NCBI RefSeq assembly: GCF_004353525.1
Contig: NZ_CP085524.1
Coordinates: 124,001 to 188,000, forward strand
DNA: 64,000 nt
Direction of reading: 5' to 3'
DNA from: Zhaonella formicivorans
Lineage (GTDB): Bacteria > Bacillota > DUOV01 > Zhaonellaceae
The notes below the pieces were generated by a model that saw nothing but the letters and a program-made list of their open reading frames with translations, was not told the DNA's origin and did no database searches. Shown piece by piece: positions 26,120-35,001 of this stretch. Position 1 is the stretch's first letter, and each line of letters opens with the position of its first letter. Both the position numbers and the translations under genes were made by a program.

Positions 26120-28126
26120 TTGCCAAGGGAGATCGTGTTGGGCAACGGGCACATGCTGGTTAATTTCGATGCAGGTTTAAATATGAGGGATTTATACTTT
26201 CCATACATTGGCTGGGAAAACCATATCGGAGGCAACAGAAACAGCACTGGAGTGTGGGTTGAGGGGAAATTTTCCTGGATAGACGAGAAAAGCTGGCTGC
26301 GTCATATTGGTTATTTGGACGAGACCCTGGTATCCAGCTGTTCGGCATTTAATGAGGGAATGGGTGTAAAGCTCACCATCAATGATGCTGTCCACTTCCG
26401 GCATGACCTGTTTTTAAAAAAAGTAAGGGTAACTAACCTCGGAAATTCGGCCCGGGAAATTAGGATCTTCTTTACCCACGACTTTTGCATTGATGGCACA
26501 GAAGTGGGAGATACAGCTGCCTATGATCCGGCGTTAAAGGCGATCTATCATTACAAAAGAAACCGCTATTTTTTGACAAACGGGCAGGTCGGGGAGGATG
26601 GCATTTACCAATATGCCGTGGGCACTAAACGCTTTGGCGGGGCAGAGGGTACTTGGCGGGACGCAGAAGACGGCAGGCTGGAAGGCAATCCTATTGCCCA
26701 GGGGTCTGTAGATAGTACCATCAGCTTTCGCCTCTACTTGGAACCTGAAGCCAGCCAGGATTTATATTACTGGATAGCAGTAGGCAGGAGTTATAACGAA
26801 GTCCGGGAAGGGAACAACTACGTTTTGAAAAACACCCCTGCGAAACTGCTGCGTAAAATTACTGATTACTGGAGGACCTGGGTAAATAAAACCGAGCGGG
26901 AATTTGCCGACTTGCCGCAGCGGGTAGTTGATCTTTATAAAAAAAGCCTGCTGATTGTGCGCACCCAGGTGGACAGCGGAGGAGCCATAATCGCTGCCAA
27001 CGACAGCGATATCCTAAAATGGGCCAGGGACCACTACAGTTACATGTGGCCCCGGGATGGGGCGCTGGTAGCTCATGCTCTGGATAAAGCCGGTTACCCG
27101 GAAGTCACTACTTCCTTCTACAGGTTTTGCCGAAAAGTCCTGACTGAGGAAGGATACTTATTGCATAAATATAACCCGGACGGTTCTCTCGGGTCCAGCT
27201 GGCATCCCTGGTATAATCAGGGCAAAGCCCAGCTGCCTATTCAGGAAGATGAGACTGCCCTGGTACTCATTTCCCTGTGGCACTACTATGTCTGGTATAA
27301 GGATTTTGAATTTATTGATACTCTCTACAAGCCATTAATCAGGAAAGCCGCTGAATTTATGGTTGATTACCGGGAGCCTGCCACAGGGCTGCCCAAGGAA
27401 AGCTATGACCTGTGGGAGGAACGGCGGGGAGTGTTTACCTTTACTGCTTCCGCCGTTTACGGAGGGTTGATGGCAGCGGCCAATTTCGCCAAGCTTTTCG
27501 GAGATTTTTACCTTTCGGATAAATATGAGCAAGCAGCGGAAGAAATGAGAGGCGCGATTTTAAAACATCTCTACAGCCCGGAACTGGGGCGTTTCCTCCG
27601 TGGAGTTTATGTATCTCCGGATGGAACTTTAAAGCCGGATTTGACCTTGGAAAGCAGTTTGTTCGGGGTCTTTGCCTTCGGAGTCCTTCCTGCCGATGAT
27701 CCCAGGGTGGTGCAAACCATGCGGGCCATTCAGGATGGTTTATGGGTAAAGACGGAAATAGGGGGCATCGCCCGCTACACCAATGACTACTACTTCCAAA
27801 AAAGCCATGACGTTGAAACAGTGCCAGGCAACCCTTGGTTTATCTGCACTTTATGGCTAGCCCAATGGTATATAGCTATAGCTAAGAGTGAAAAGGAATT
27901 GAACGTGGCTAAAACCATTCTCGATTGGGTTGCCGACCATTCCTTGGAAAGCGGTGTCCTACCCGAGCAATTACATCCTTATACAGGGGAACCTCTCTCA
28001 GTGGCTCCTTTGACCTGGTCCCATTCAACTTTAATTTTGGCAGTGCTGGATTACCTCGATAAATACAGGGAAATCAACAAGTACTCTTTTCCAGAAGTGC
28101 ATAATAAGATTATAATATGTGAATAA
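26120..28126 (+). CDS. GH15 family glucoamylase-like glucosidase
   Basis: 668 residues: an N-terminal beta-sandwich domain (about 1-270) and an (alpha/alpha)6 GH15 domain (about 280-650). YMWPRDGALVAHA and LWEERRG carry conserved substrate and catalytic residues of the family. It releases glucose from alpha-glucans or trehalose-like compounds; it has no signal peptide, so acts in the cytoplasm. TTG 26120 is used because AAAGGAGAGGAG stands just upstream and no ATG is near. It is divergent from the branching-enzyme operon; the 190 bp between them must hold both promoters. Confidence 0.88.
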   Translation: MPREIVLGNGHMLVNFDAGLNMRDLYFPYIGWENHIGGNRNSTGVWVEGKFSWIDEKSWLRHIGYLDETLVSSCSAFNEGMGVKLTINDAVHFRHDLFLKKVRVTNLGNSAREIRIFFTHDFCIDGTEVGDTAAYDPALKAIYHYKRNRYFLTNGQVGEDGIYQYAVGTKRFGGAEGTWRDAEDGRLEGNPIAQGSVDSTISFRLYLEPEASQDLYYWIAVGRSYNEVREGNNYVLKNTPAKLLRKITDYWRTWVNKTEREFADLPQRVVDLYKKSLLIVRTQVDSGGAIIAANDSDILKWARDHYSYMWPRDGALVAHALDKAGYPEVTTSFYRFCRKVLTEEGYLLHKYNPDGSLGSSWHPWYNQGKAQLPIQEDETALVLISLWHYYVWYKDFEFIDTLYKPLIRKAAEFMVDYREPATGLPKESYDLWEERRGVFTFTASAVYGGLMAAANFAKLFGDFYLSDKYEQAAEEMRGAILKHLYSPELGRFLRGVYVSPDGTLKPDLTLESSLFGVFAFGVLPADDPRVVQTMRAIQDGLWVKTEIGGIARYTNDYYFQKSHDVETVPGNPWFICTLWLAQWYIAIAKSEKELNVAKTILDWVADHSLESGVLPEQLHPYTGEPLSVAPLTWSHSTLILAVLDYLDKYREINKYSFPEVHNKIIICE

Positions 28127-28153
28127 GAGCGCTTAAGAAAGGTGTGAATATGC

Positions 28154-28864
28154 TTGGCACTTAAACGCCGGTGGCCCGGCCCGCCTTGGGGCTTGGTCGA
28201 TGCGATGCTTGCCCTGGTTTTGGTGTTTATAATCAACAATTCTATGGGGTTTATCGCCAAGGCGCTGGGCATAAGGTGGTCTACGCTGGGGTTTTTCACC
28301 TTCGCCAGCGTCCTGCAAACTGCGGGAATAATTGGCGTAGTGTTTTACTATGCATTGGTAAGATATCATACGGGAGGCAGGGCATTAGGTCTTAGTGCCC
28401 GAGATTTAGGCAGGTATATATTTACCGGTTTGGCAGGAGGAGTCCTGATTTTTCTTGTGGTAATGCTCAGCGGCATTTTTGTGCAGCGGTTTTATCCGGT
28501 GACGGCAGAACTGCAGCCTTTCGCCCAACTGGTTCTTAATGCCAACACCTGGCCTCAACTGGCTGTGCTTTTTGTGTTGGGCGTTGTGCTGGCCCCTTTG
28601 GGGGAAGAGTTGTATTTCCGCGGTTTCCTCTACCCTGTACTGCGCAGCTATTTGGGAGTACCGGCAGCCGTTCTTTTGTCGGGAGGATTTTTCGGGCTGC
28701 TCCATTTTGACCTGCTGCGTTTTTTGCCGCTGGCTTTAGGCGGGGCCGGGCTGGCCTGGTTGTATGAACGTACCGGTTCGCTTTACACTTCCATAGCAGC
28801 CCATGGTTTATGGAACTTTGTAATGTTGGCCCTCTTGGCCGCGAAAAATCCAAATTTTATTTAA
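28154..28864 (+). CDS. CPBP family intramembrane metalloprotease
   Basis: 236 residues with about six membrane segments. Motif 1 EELYFRG (about residue 155) and motif 2 FFGLLHFD (about 178) match the CPBP/CAAX-protease (Abi) family, which cleaves substrates inside the membrane. TTG 28154 is used with AAAGGTGTGA about 7 bases upstream; ATG 28150 opens only a 4-codon frame. The substrate is unknown. A palindromic element begins at its stop codon and provides its terminator. Confidence 0.85.
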   Translation: MALKRRWPGPPWGLVDAMLALVLVFIINNSMGFIAKALGIRWSTLGFFTFASVLQTAGIIGVVFYYALVRYHTGGRALGLSARDLGRYIFTGLAGGVLIFLVVMLSGIFVQRFYPVTAELQPFAQLVLNANTWPQLAVLFVLGVVLAPLGEELYFRGFLYPVLRSYLGVPAAVLLSGGFFGLLHFDLLRFLPLALGGAGLAWLYERTGSLYTSIAAHGLWNFVMLALLAAKNPNFI

Positions 28865-29112
28865 ACTAACCGCAGGTTAGTTTCAGACCCTCGACAAACT
28901 ATTTTCAGCCCGCATGTATTATGGAGCGGGACTGGTTTCCTCTAGGCTGGCGGCTTTGCCAAAGGTCAACGGCGTAGGAGCTTATTAATTGTGGACATTC
29001 CTCAGCAAAAGTGAACAACATGCATAAGAGGCGTGTCCCCTGACCGCTGCACAAAATAATACATGCGGGCTTTGTCTACAAGCTGAAACTAACCGGCAGG
29101 TTAGTTTTTTTA
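28864..29112. repeat. Imperfect palindrome of about 250 bp without genes
   Basis: The stretch 28865-29198 holds no gene. Arms pair over most of the length: AACTAACC-GCA-GGTTAGTTTCAG (28864-28887) with CTGAAACTAACC-GGCA-GGTTAGTT (29083-29106); GCCCGCATGTATTAT (28908-28922) with ATAATACATGCGGGC (29056-29070); and inward GGGAC...CCTCT with AGAGGC...GTCCC. Each outer arm is itself a small AACTAACC/GGTTAGTT hairpin, and the right one ends in seven T, acting as terminator for the protease gene. Looks like a MITE remnant or a structured RNA. Confidence 0.75.
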
Positions 29113-29198
29113 TGTGTAAAATTATTTAGCTTTATCAAAAGGAAAAAGGAAACCAAGGGCGAATCATTATTTAGATACAACAGGGAGGGAATTCGCGA

Positions 29199-29489
29199 AT
29201 GCCTTGCAGGGTTAAATACAACCAGCCCAAAAAAGTGAAAATCATAGTAGAAAAAGTGCCTCATGACGAAATAGGTCCTTGCAGCTGCCATACGGAAGGG
29301 CAGGTTTTTGAAGTGGATTTTGAACGCTGTCCCGCCAATTTCTGTGCTGCTGCCTTTCACAGCCTGTGGCCCCACCTCAGAGTTCTGGAACTGGGAGGCA
29401 GGCACCCCTGGGATAAAAATGCCGGTGAAACCCGGGTTTGCTGCCCCGATCCCAACAAGCCGGTAATTTTTAAAATACTTGCTGAATAA
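29199..29489 (+). CDS. TIGR04076 family protein
   Basis: 96 residues. CSCHTEGQVFEVDFERCP, FCAAAFHSLWPHL and GGRHPWDKNAGETRVCCPD are close to the TIGR04076 family signature; its five or more Cys and His suggest metal binding. Function unknown; often found near radical SAM or metalloenzyme genes in anaerobes. ATG 29199 follows AGGGAGGGAATTCGCGA. Single-gene unit ended by a perfect hairpin. Confidence 0.88.
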   Translation: MPCRVKYNQPKKVKIIVEKVPHDEIGPCSCHTEGQVFEVDFERCPANFCAAAFHSLWPHLRVLELGGRHPWDKNAGETRVCCPDPNKPVIFKILAE

Positions 29490-29490
29490 T

Positions 29491-29518
29491 AAGAGCCCGG
29501 CGGAAAAGCCGGGCTCTT
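29491..29518. terminator. Hairpin between convergent genes
   Basis: Perfect 11-bp stem AAGAGCCCGGC-GGAAAA-GCCGGGCTCTT. T-rich tails are weak on both sides. A second inverted repeat GAAAGTGC...GCGCTTTC (29523-29550) follows and overlaps the end of the minus-strand gene. Confidence 0.8.
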
Positions 29519-29548
29519 CATGTGAAAGTGCTATTTTCAAAAGCGCTT

Positions 29549-30667
29549 TCATTTAATATAAACTTCTGTTGTGCATTCAACCGGCTCTTTTTGTGATATT
29601 TCCGGATCAAAATATCTTCGGCCCAGGTTAAGTTGAAACCAGTCTTTAGCCAGTTCGTAGGCAGGCAATCTCTCTTCTCCTTCGATGATTACAATATGCC
29701 CGTCATCTACAGTAAACATTATTCCCCGGTCAACTGCCATGGTATAATCAGTTTGAGGGGCATAATAGCTTTTTTCCTCCAACAGCTTAAACCGGTAAGC
29801 AATCGGGTGTTTCTCCCCTAAAGGAAAAATTAAAAGGCGGGCTTCTACTTCCACCGGAGGCAAATCCCCCCAGTTGCACCAGCCCAGGGTGATATTTACA
29901 TTGCGTCCTACCGGAACCGGTTTGCCTGTAACCGGGTCAGGAGGAAAAAGCAACTGCAGGTGGCCGAAAGCCACAAAATGCTTAAGCGTATGCGGCTTTT
30001 TTTGTAAAGGAAACGAAAAATAGTAAAAAAAATCATCGAAGGACAGCTCTTCTTTTAAGACAATTTCCGCATCATAACAGGTCTGGCCGGAGCTTTTTCC
30101 CCGCTTTACTTTGCGAAAAACAACTCTGAGCCGCGCTTGCTGCAGCAAAGAGCGGACTGAAACGTTCACGTACCTGGAAAGAAAAGAAACACTGCGCAGT
30201 TGGACAGGTGGGGGAATAATGGCGTTAAGCATCTGGTTTTCCAAGGGATTAATGGCATTTTGCAAAAGCTTGCGGTAGTAGATCATCAGGCTCAAGCTCC
30301 CCAATATGGGCAGCACGTGGAGCAGAACCCTGTATTGGAAAGGTGGTTTGAATGTTAAAATTAGAAGCCCTAACCAGCTGATAATTACCAGAGCCATGGT
30401 AAAATCCAGGTAACGCATGATGGTTTTACTGGGTCCGTGGGGCAGAATATAGTACATCTGGTATTTCTGGATGAGCCGGTAGATGTTGCTGGTTAAATTT
30501 TGCTCGGTCTGGTAGGAGAGGTCCACCAGTTCTTCCAGGATTTCCTGCAGCCTTTCCACCCGGCGCTGGATTATTAATGAGACAAAAATACCTACTGAGC
30601 CCAGCAGGCTGATTAAACCTCCGGCCAAGGAGAGGATGACAAGATTATAGGCTGAAGTGTCAAACAA
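29549..30667 (-). CDS. Membrane protein of unknown function
   Basis: 372 residues, not recognised. An N-terminal hydrophobic segment (about 8-32), a charged helical stretch (RRVERLQEILEELVDL), then two further membrane segments (about 90-107 and 113-130), followed by a soluble C-terminal half of mostly beta character (about 165-370). It follows the minus-strand gene upstream by 11 bases, so the two form one operon. It could be a membrane-anchored sensor or envelope protein; nothing in the sequence fixes a role. Confidence 0.75.
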   Translation of the reverse strand: MFDTSAYNLVILSLAGGLISLLGSVGIFVSLIIQRRVERLQEILEELVDLSYQTEQNLTSNIYRLIQKYQMYYILPHGPSKTIMRYLDFTMALVIISWLGLLILTFKPPFQYRVLLHVLPILGSLSLMIYYRKLLQNAINPLENQMLNAIIPPPVQLRSVSFLSRYVNVSVRSLLQQARLRVVFRKVKRGKSSGQTCYDAEIVLKEELSFDDFFYYFSFPLQKKPHTLKHFVAFGHLQLLFPPDPVTGKPVPVGRNVNITLGWCNWGDLPPVEVEARLLIFPLGEKHPIAYRFKLLEEKSYYAPQTDYTMAVDRGIMFTVDDGHIVIIEGEERLPAYELAKDWFQLNLGRRYFDPEISQKEPVECTTEVYIK

Positions 30668-30678
30668 AAGTAATCCTC

Positions 30679-31287
30679 CTAATTCTCCAGGTTATGCCGT
30701 AAATTTTTCACTAGGGCAGCTAATTGGCTATAGCCTTGTTCGTCTGCCTCAACTTCAAAAATGCGTAAACTGCGCTGGAGACGATCGGTGTGCAATCCGT
30801 GTTTCAAAGCCAGTTTCCCCATCTTGGAGGCGTATTCCCAGAAAGTAGCGCAGGCCGCCAAGAGTTGTTGCTCCAGAAGGTAGAGGCTAATGGGGCAAAA
30901 ACAATTGCCCAAGTATATCCACACTTCTTCGCTGTAGCAGAAGGTATTCAGGCTTCTGCGAAATAGATATAATATCCTTTTACAATAATGGTCGGTGAGC
31001 TCCTTTTGGTTACCAGGAGTCAAGTTTCTAAGATAGGATTTAAAGAGTTCGTTGAAACCAAAGATTACTTTATCTAAGTGTTCTTTCTCTATTTCCACCA
31101 GTAGCAGTTCAAAAGCCAGCTCAACCGGGTCATTGACCGGCAGGTCCGGCGTTCGGAAAAGTTCTTCTTTGTCAATAGTGTTCACCGTGCTTAAGTCGAA
31201 ATATTTTTCTTGGCTAGATTCGCTGGGGATTTTTAGAATACGTTGGAGGTTGGCTACAAAGTCAGCACAAGTTTGAATGTCAGTCAT
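30679..31287 (-). CDS. Hypothetical soluble protein
   Basis: About 202 residues, mostly helical and acidic, no known motif (MTDIQTCADFVANLQR..., VELAFELLLVEIEKEH, a Cys-containing centre NCFCPISLYLLEQQ). ATG 31287 is chosen since GGGGGAAAACAG precedes it; a longer form begins at 31314. It is the first gene of the minus-strand pair and is divergent from the rRNA methyltransferase gene. Confidence 0.7.
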   Translation of the reverse strand: MTDIQTCADFVANLQRILKIPSESSQEKYFDLSTVNTIDKEELFRTPDLPVNDPVELAFELLLVEIEKEHLDKVIFGFNELFKSYLRNLTPGNQKELTDHYCKRILYLFRRSLNTFCYSEEVWIYLGNCFCPISLYLLEQQLLAACATFWEYASKMGKLALKHGLHTDRLQRSLRIFEVEADEQGYSQLAALVKNLRHNLEN

Positions 31288-31376
31288 CTGTTTTCCCCCG
31301 CTTTTGGATTGCATACCTCTATTTTTACCACTACCTTTGCTTTTCTATGCGCAGCAAAGCAGGAGGCGATGAAAAG

Positions 31377-32741
31377 GTGAAACCGCAAGTTGGCGGCACA
31401 TATCAGATTGAAATAGCCGGTCTATCCCATGAAGGCGCCGGAGTAGGCAGGCTGGAAGGACTGGCTGTTTTTATTCCCGGGGCTTTGCCGGGGGAATTGG
31501 TGGAAGCGAAATTGACCAGGCTGAAAAGCAAGTTTGCCTCAGCAGAGTTACTTAAAGTTTTGAAACCTTCTGCGTCCAGGGTTGAGCCTGCTTGTTCCCA
31601 TTACGCTGGATGCGGCGGCTGCCAATTACAGCATTTGGAATACCCGGAGCAGTTAAAACAGAAAACCCGGCGGGTCCGGGAGACTTTAATCCGCATCGGT
31701 AAATTGCAAGACTTTAAGCTCCATGAGACTTTAGGCATGTCGGAGCCCTGGTACTACAGGAACAAAGCTCAACTTCATGCTGGGTTGGTAGAGGGCAAGC
31801 TGAAACTTGGCTATTACAGCCCGGGTACTCATGAGCTGGTGCCTCTCCAGGAATGCAGCCTTTTGCCGCCAGTGTTTGTAGCCTTAATTTCAGGACTGGA
31901 AAAGTTATTTAACCAATGGAGGCTGGTACCGTTTAACCGAAAAACGGGGGAGGGCACTTTAAAGCATGTTATTTTAAAAAGAAGCCGCGCAACCGGTGAA
32001 GTTATGGTAATACTGGTGACTGCCGGCACAGTGCTGCCTGACGGAGAGGCTATGGCCCAGGAAATCTTAAAAGGTTTTCCGCAAATCGTTTCAGTAGTGC
32101 AAAATATTAATCCAGGCTATAAACAGGTCCTGGGTACGGATTTTAGACTCTTAGTCGGTGCTGAGCGAATAAAAGAGAGTTTGGGGAACCTGGAGTTTTT
32201 AATTTCCGCAGCCTCATTTTTCCAGGTCAACCCGGAACAAACAGAAGTGTTGTATAACAAGGCTCTGGAGTATGCCGAGCTGAGCGGTACGGAAACAGTG
32301 CTGGATCTCTATTGCGGCACTGGCACAATTTCTCTCTTTTTGGCCCGCAAAGCCAGGATGGTTTATGGTATTGAGGAAGTGGAACCAGCGATTGAGGATG
32401 CCAGGCAGAACGCAGAACAAAACGGCATAACAAACGTGGAGTTTCAAGCGGGTACAGTTGAGACTGTGCTTCCCAGGCTGGCAGCCAAAGGGATAAAACC
32501 AGAGGTTATTGTACTGGATCCGCCGCGGCAGGGGTGTGACCGAACTGTGCTGGAAGCAGCATCTTCTTTAAAACCCCGCCGCATGGTCTACGTCTCCTGC
32601 GACCCCGGCACCCTGGCCAGGGACCTTGGCATATTGAGCAATTTGGACTATCAGACCACTGAAGTGCAGCCGGTGGATATGTTTCCGCAGACTTATCACG
32701 TGGAGTGTGTGGTATCGCTCAAAAGAAAACACAGTGAGTAA
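31377..32741 (+). CDS. rlmD: TrmA/RlmD-family 23S rRNA (uracil-C5)-methyltransferase
   Basis: About 454 residues. N-terminal TRAM RNA-binding domain (about 1-58, GGTYQIEIAGLSHEGAGVG), a 4Fe-4S site CSHYAGCGGC (about 75-84), SAM motif VLDLYCGTGTISLFLA (about 307), and the catalytic Cys in VYVSCDPGTLARDL (about 418). This is the bacterial RlmD/RumA layout, methylating U1939 (or U747) of 23S rRNA. GTG 31377 is taken because AGGAGG at 31361-31366 is 10 bases upstream; ATG 31347 would put the ribosome site inside the gene. A hairpin terminator overlaps its stop. Confidence 0.88.
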   Translation: MKPQVGGTYQIEIAGLSHEGAGVGRLEGLAVFIPGALPGELVEAKLTRLKSKFASAELLKVLKPSASRVEPACSHYAGCGGCQLQHLEYPEQLKQKTRRVRETLIRIGKLQDFKLHETLGMSEPWYYRNKAQLHAGLVEGKLKLGYYSPGTHELVPLQECSLLPPVFVALISGLEKLFNQWRLVPFNRKTGEGTLKHVILKRSRATGEVMVILVTAGTVLPDGEAMAQEILKGFPQIVSVVQNINPGYKQVLGTDFRLLVGAERIKESLGNLEFLISAASFFQVNPEQTEVLYNKALEYAELSGTETVLDLYCGTGTISLFLARKARMVYGIEEVEPAIEDARQNAEQNGITNVEFQAGTVETVLPRLAAKGIKPEVIVLDPPRQGCDRTVLEAASSLKPRRMVYVSCDPGTLARDLGILSNLDYQTTEVQPVDMFPQTYHVECVVSLKRKHSE

Positions 32742-32764
32742 AGCCTTGCCGCGCAAGGCTTTAT
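32741..32764 (+). terminator. Hairpin terminator after rRNA methyltransferase
   Basis: AAGCCTTGC-CGC-GCAAGGCTT; short T-run only. Confidence 0.7.
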
Positions 32765-32862
32765 AGGTATTTGGGATAATTTGGGTATGTTCCCGCAGAC
32801 GGGCGGAGAAAACAGGGGGTTTTATAGATGTGATAAAATATCAGAAATCTTCTGCTAGTATA

Positions 32863-32891
32863 TTGTTTTTATTCGTTTCTTCGCATATAAT
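32863..32891 (+). promoter_or_regulatory. Promoter of the restriction-modification region
   Basis: TTGTTT (32863-32868), 17-bp spacer, TATAAT (32886-32891), 36 bases before the HTH gene. Confidence 0.65.
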
Positions 32892-32927
32892 TTTAATTGG
32901 ATTATTTTTCCTTGGAGGCATCAGAAG

Positions 32928-33119
32928 ATGGAATACATTACGGCAAAACAGGCGGCAGAGAAATGGAACATATCTCAGCGCAGAGTTCAGGTTCTATGTG
33001 AGCAGGGACGAGTAAAAGGCGCTGTGCGCCTGGGCTGGGCCTGGGCGATACCAAAAGATGCGGACAAGCCCGCTGATTTGCGGATAAAGTCTGAGAAAAT
33101 GCACCAAAATCGGAGTTAG
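32928..33119 (+). CDS. Small helix-turn-helix (excisionase/MerR-like) protein
   Basis: 63 residues. ITAKQAAEKWNISQRRVQVLC is a winged helix-turn-helix of the excisionase type, followed by GAVRLGWAWAIPKDADKP, a common tail of this family in Clostridia. ATG 32928 follows TTGGAGGCATCAGAAG. It precedes hsdM by about 50 bases and probably controls the restriction-modification operon so that methylation precedes restriction (inference). It might instead be a leftover excisionase of an island. Confidence 0.85.
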   Translation: MEYITAKQAAEKWNISQRRVQVLCEQGRVKGAVRLGWAWAIPKDADKPADLRIKSEKMHQNRS

Positions 33120-33170
33120 GATATTTCCTGCCGTTATTTATATAGAATTTTGGTAAGGAGCGATGAGAAT

Positions 33171-34997
33171 ATGGACAGCCAGACCTACAATTCAATTGTC
33201 AGCTTTATATGGAGCATCGCAGACGACTGCCTGCGCGATGTATATGTGCGCGGAAAGTATCGTGATGTCATCCTTCCAATGACAGTAATCCGCAGACTTG
33301 ACGCGGTTCTCGAAGAAACAAAGCCGGCTGTGCTTGAAATGAAAAAGAAACTTGATGAAGCAGGCATCACAAATCAGACTGCCGCCTTATGCAACGCCGC
33401 AGGGCAGTCTTTCTGCAACAGTTCCCCTTTTTGCCTGCGCGACCTTACTTCAAGGGCAAAAAAACAAACCCTGAAGGCGGATTTTATAGCTTATCTTGAC
33501 GGGTTTTCGCCTAATGTTCAGGAGATCCTGGACAAATTCAAGTTCCGCAATCAAATAGACACAATGGTGGATGCAGATATTCTTGGAGCCGTTATTGAGA
33601 AGTTTGTGTCTCCCACTATTAACCTGAGTCCGAACCCGGTATATAAGGACGATGAAAAGAAGGAAATACGGCTGCCCGGGCTTGACAACCATACGATGGG
33701 ATTGATTTTTGAGGAGCTGATCCGCCGTTTCAATGAAGAAAACAACGAAGAAGCCGGAGAGCACTTCACACCGCGCGATGTCGTGGAGTTGATGGCCGAC
33801 CTTATTTTTATTCCCATTGCCGACAAAATCAAGGATGCCACATATTCCTGCTATGACGGAGCCTGTGGTACCGGCGGTATGCTGACTGTTGCGCAGGATC
33901 GCCTTTTGGAGCTCGCCGAAAAAACAGGCAAAAAAGTATCCATTCACCTGTTTGGGCAGGAAATAAACCCTGAAACATATGCAATCGCGAAATCCGACCT
34001 TTTGCTACAGGGGCAGGGGGATCAGGCCGACCATATCGCTTTTGGTTCTACGCTCTCGAACGACCAGTTTCCTTCTTACCAGTTTGACTTCATGCTAAGT
34101 AATCCGCCGTACGGAAAATCGTGGAAGGTTGATGCCGAGAAGCTGGGCGGCAAAAAGGACATTATGGACAGCCGTTTTGTAACATATTTCGATGATGACC
34201 CTGAATTCAGCATGATTCCGAGGACAAGCGACGGCCAATTGCTTTTCCTTCTGAATAACGTATCAAAAATGAAGAAAACCACAGAACTGGGCAGCCGCAT
34301 TGCTGAAGTACATAACGGTTCTTCCCTGTTTACCGGCGACGCCGGTTCCGGGGAAAGCAATGCCCGCCGCTATTTAATTGAGAATGACCTTGTGGAAGCG
34401 ATCATCGCTTTGCCGGAAAACATGTTCTACAACACAGGCATAGGCACCTATATCTGGGTTCTTTCAAACAACAAAGCTGAACACAGAAAAGGCAAAATCC
34501 AGCTTATTGATGCAACTTCACTGAAGTCACCGCTCCGAAAGAACCTTGGGAATAAGAACTGTGAACTCACCCCTGAAATCCGCCGGCAAATTGTAGATCT
34601 TTACATGGCGTTCGAGGAAAACGAATACAGCAAGATATTCAACAATAACGAATTCGGTTATTGGAAAGTAACCGTCCTGCGCCCTGCATACAACGAGGAC
34701 GGCTCGATTAAGCGGGATAAAAAAGGCAATCCTGTTGCTGATAAAGAACTGACCGATGCCGAGCAGATACCCTTCACCTATAAAGGTGGCATTGAAGCTT
34801 TCTTTGAGAAGGAAGTAAAGCCCTTTGCGCCGGATGCATGGATAGACGAAAAGCAGACAAAAATCGGTTATGAGATAAGCTTTACGAAATATTTCTACAA
34901 GCCCATTCAGCTTCGCTCCCTGGAAGAAATAACAGCGGATCTCCGCGCGCTTGAAGCTGAGACCAAAGGGTTGCTCGATGAGATTATAGGGGGGTGA
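33171..34997 (+). CDS. hsdM: Type I restriction-modification methyltransferase subunit
   Basis: 608 residues. Adenine-specific methyltransferase subunit that modifies the target strand with HsdS and joins HsdR in the restriction complex. N-terminal HsdM helical domain (about 1-165), SAM motif I in YDGACGTGGMLTVAQ (about 230), motif IV NPPYG (about 310, N6-adenine type), LPENMFYNTGIGTYIW (about 422). ATG 33171 is preceded by TAAGGAG with 10-base spacing; a longer TTG form starts at 33150. Stop is 4 bases from hsdS. Intact and of normal length. Confidence 0.95.
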   Translation: MDSQTYNSIVSFIWSIADDCLRDVYVRGKYRDVILPMTVIRRLDAVLEETKPAVLEMKKKLDEAGITNQTAALCNAAGQSFCNSSPFCLRDLTSRAKKQTLKADFIAYLDGFSPNVQEILDKFKFRNQIDTMVDADILGAVIEKFVSPTINLSPNPVYKDDEKKEIRLPGLDNHTMGLIFEELIRRFNEENNEEAGEHFTPRDVVELMADLIFIPIADKIKDATYSCYDGACGTGGMLTVAQDRLLELAEKTGKKVSIHLFGQEINPETYAIAKSDLLLQGQGDQADHIAFGSTLSNDQFPSYQFDFMLSNPPYGKSWKVDAEKLGGKKDIMDSRFVTYFDDDPEFSMIPRTSDGQLLFLLNNVSKMKKTTELGSRIAEVHNGSSLFTGDAGSGESNARRYLIENDLVEAIIALPENMFYNTGIGTYIWVLSNNKAEHRKGKIQLIDATSLKSPLRKNLGNKNCELTPEIRRQIVDLYMAFEENEYSKIFNNNEFGYWKVTVLRPAYNEDGSIKRDKKGNPVADKELTDAEQIPFTYKGGIEAFFEKEVKPFAPDAWIDEKQTKIGYEISFTKYFYKPIQLRSLEEITADLRALEAETKGLLDEIIGG

Positions 34998-35001
34998 GAA
35001 T

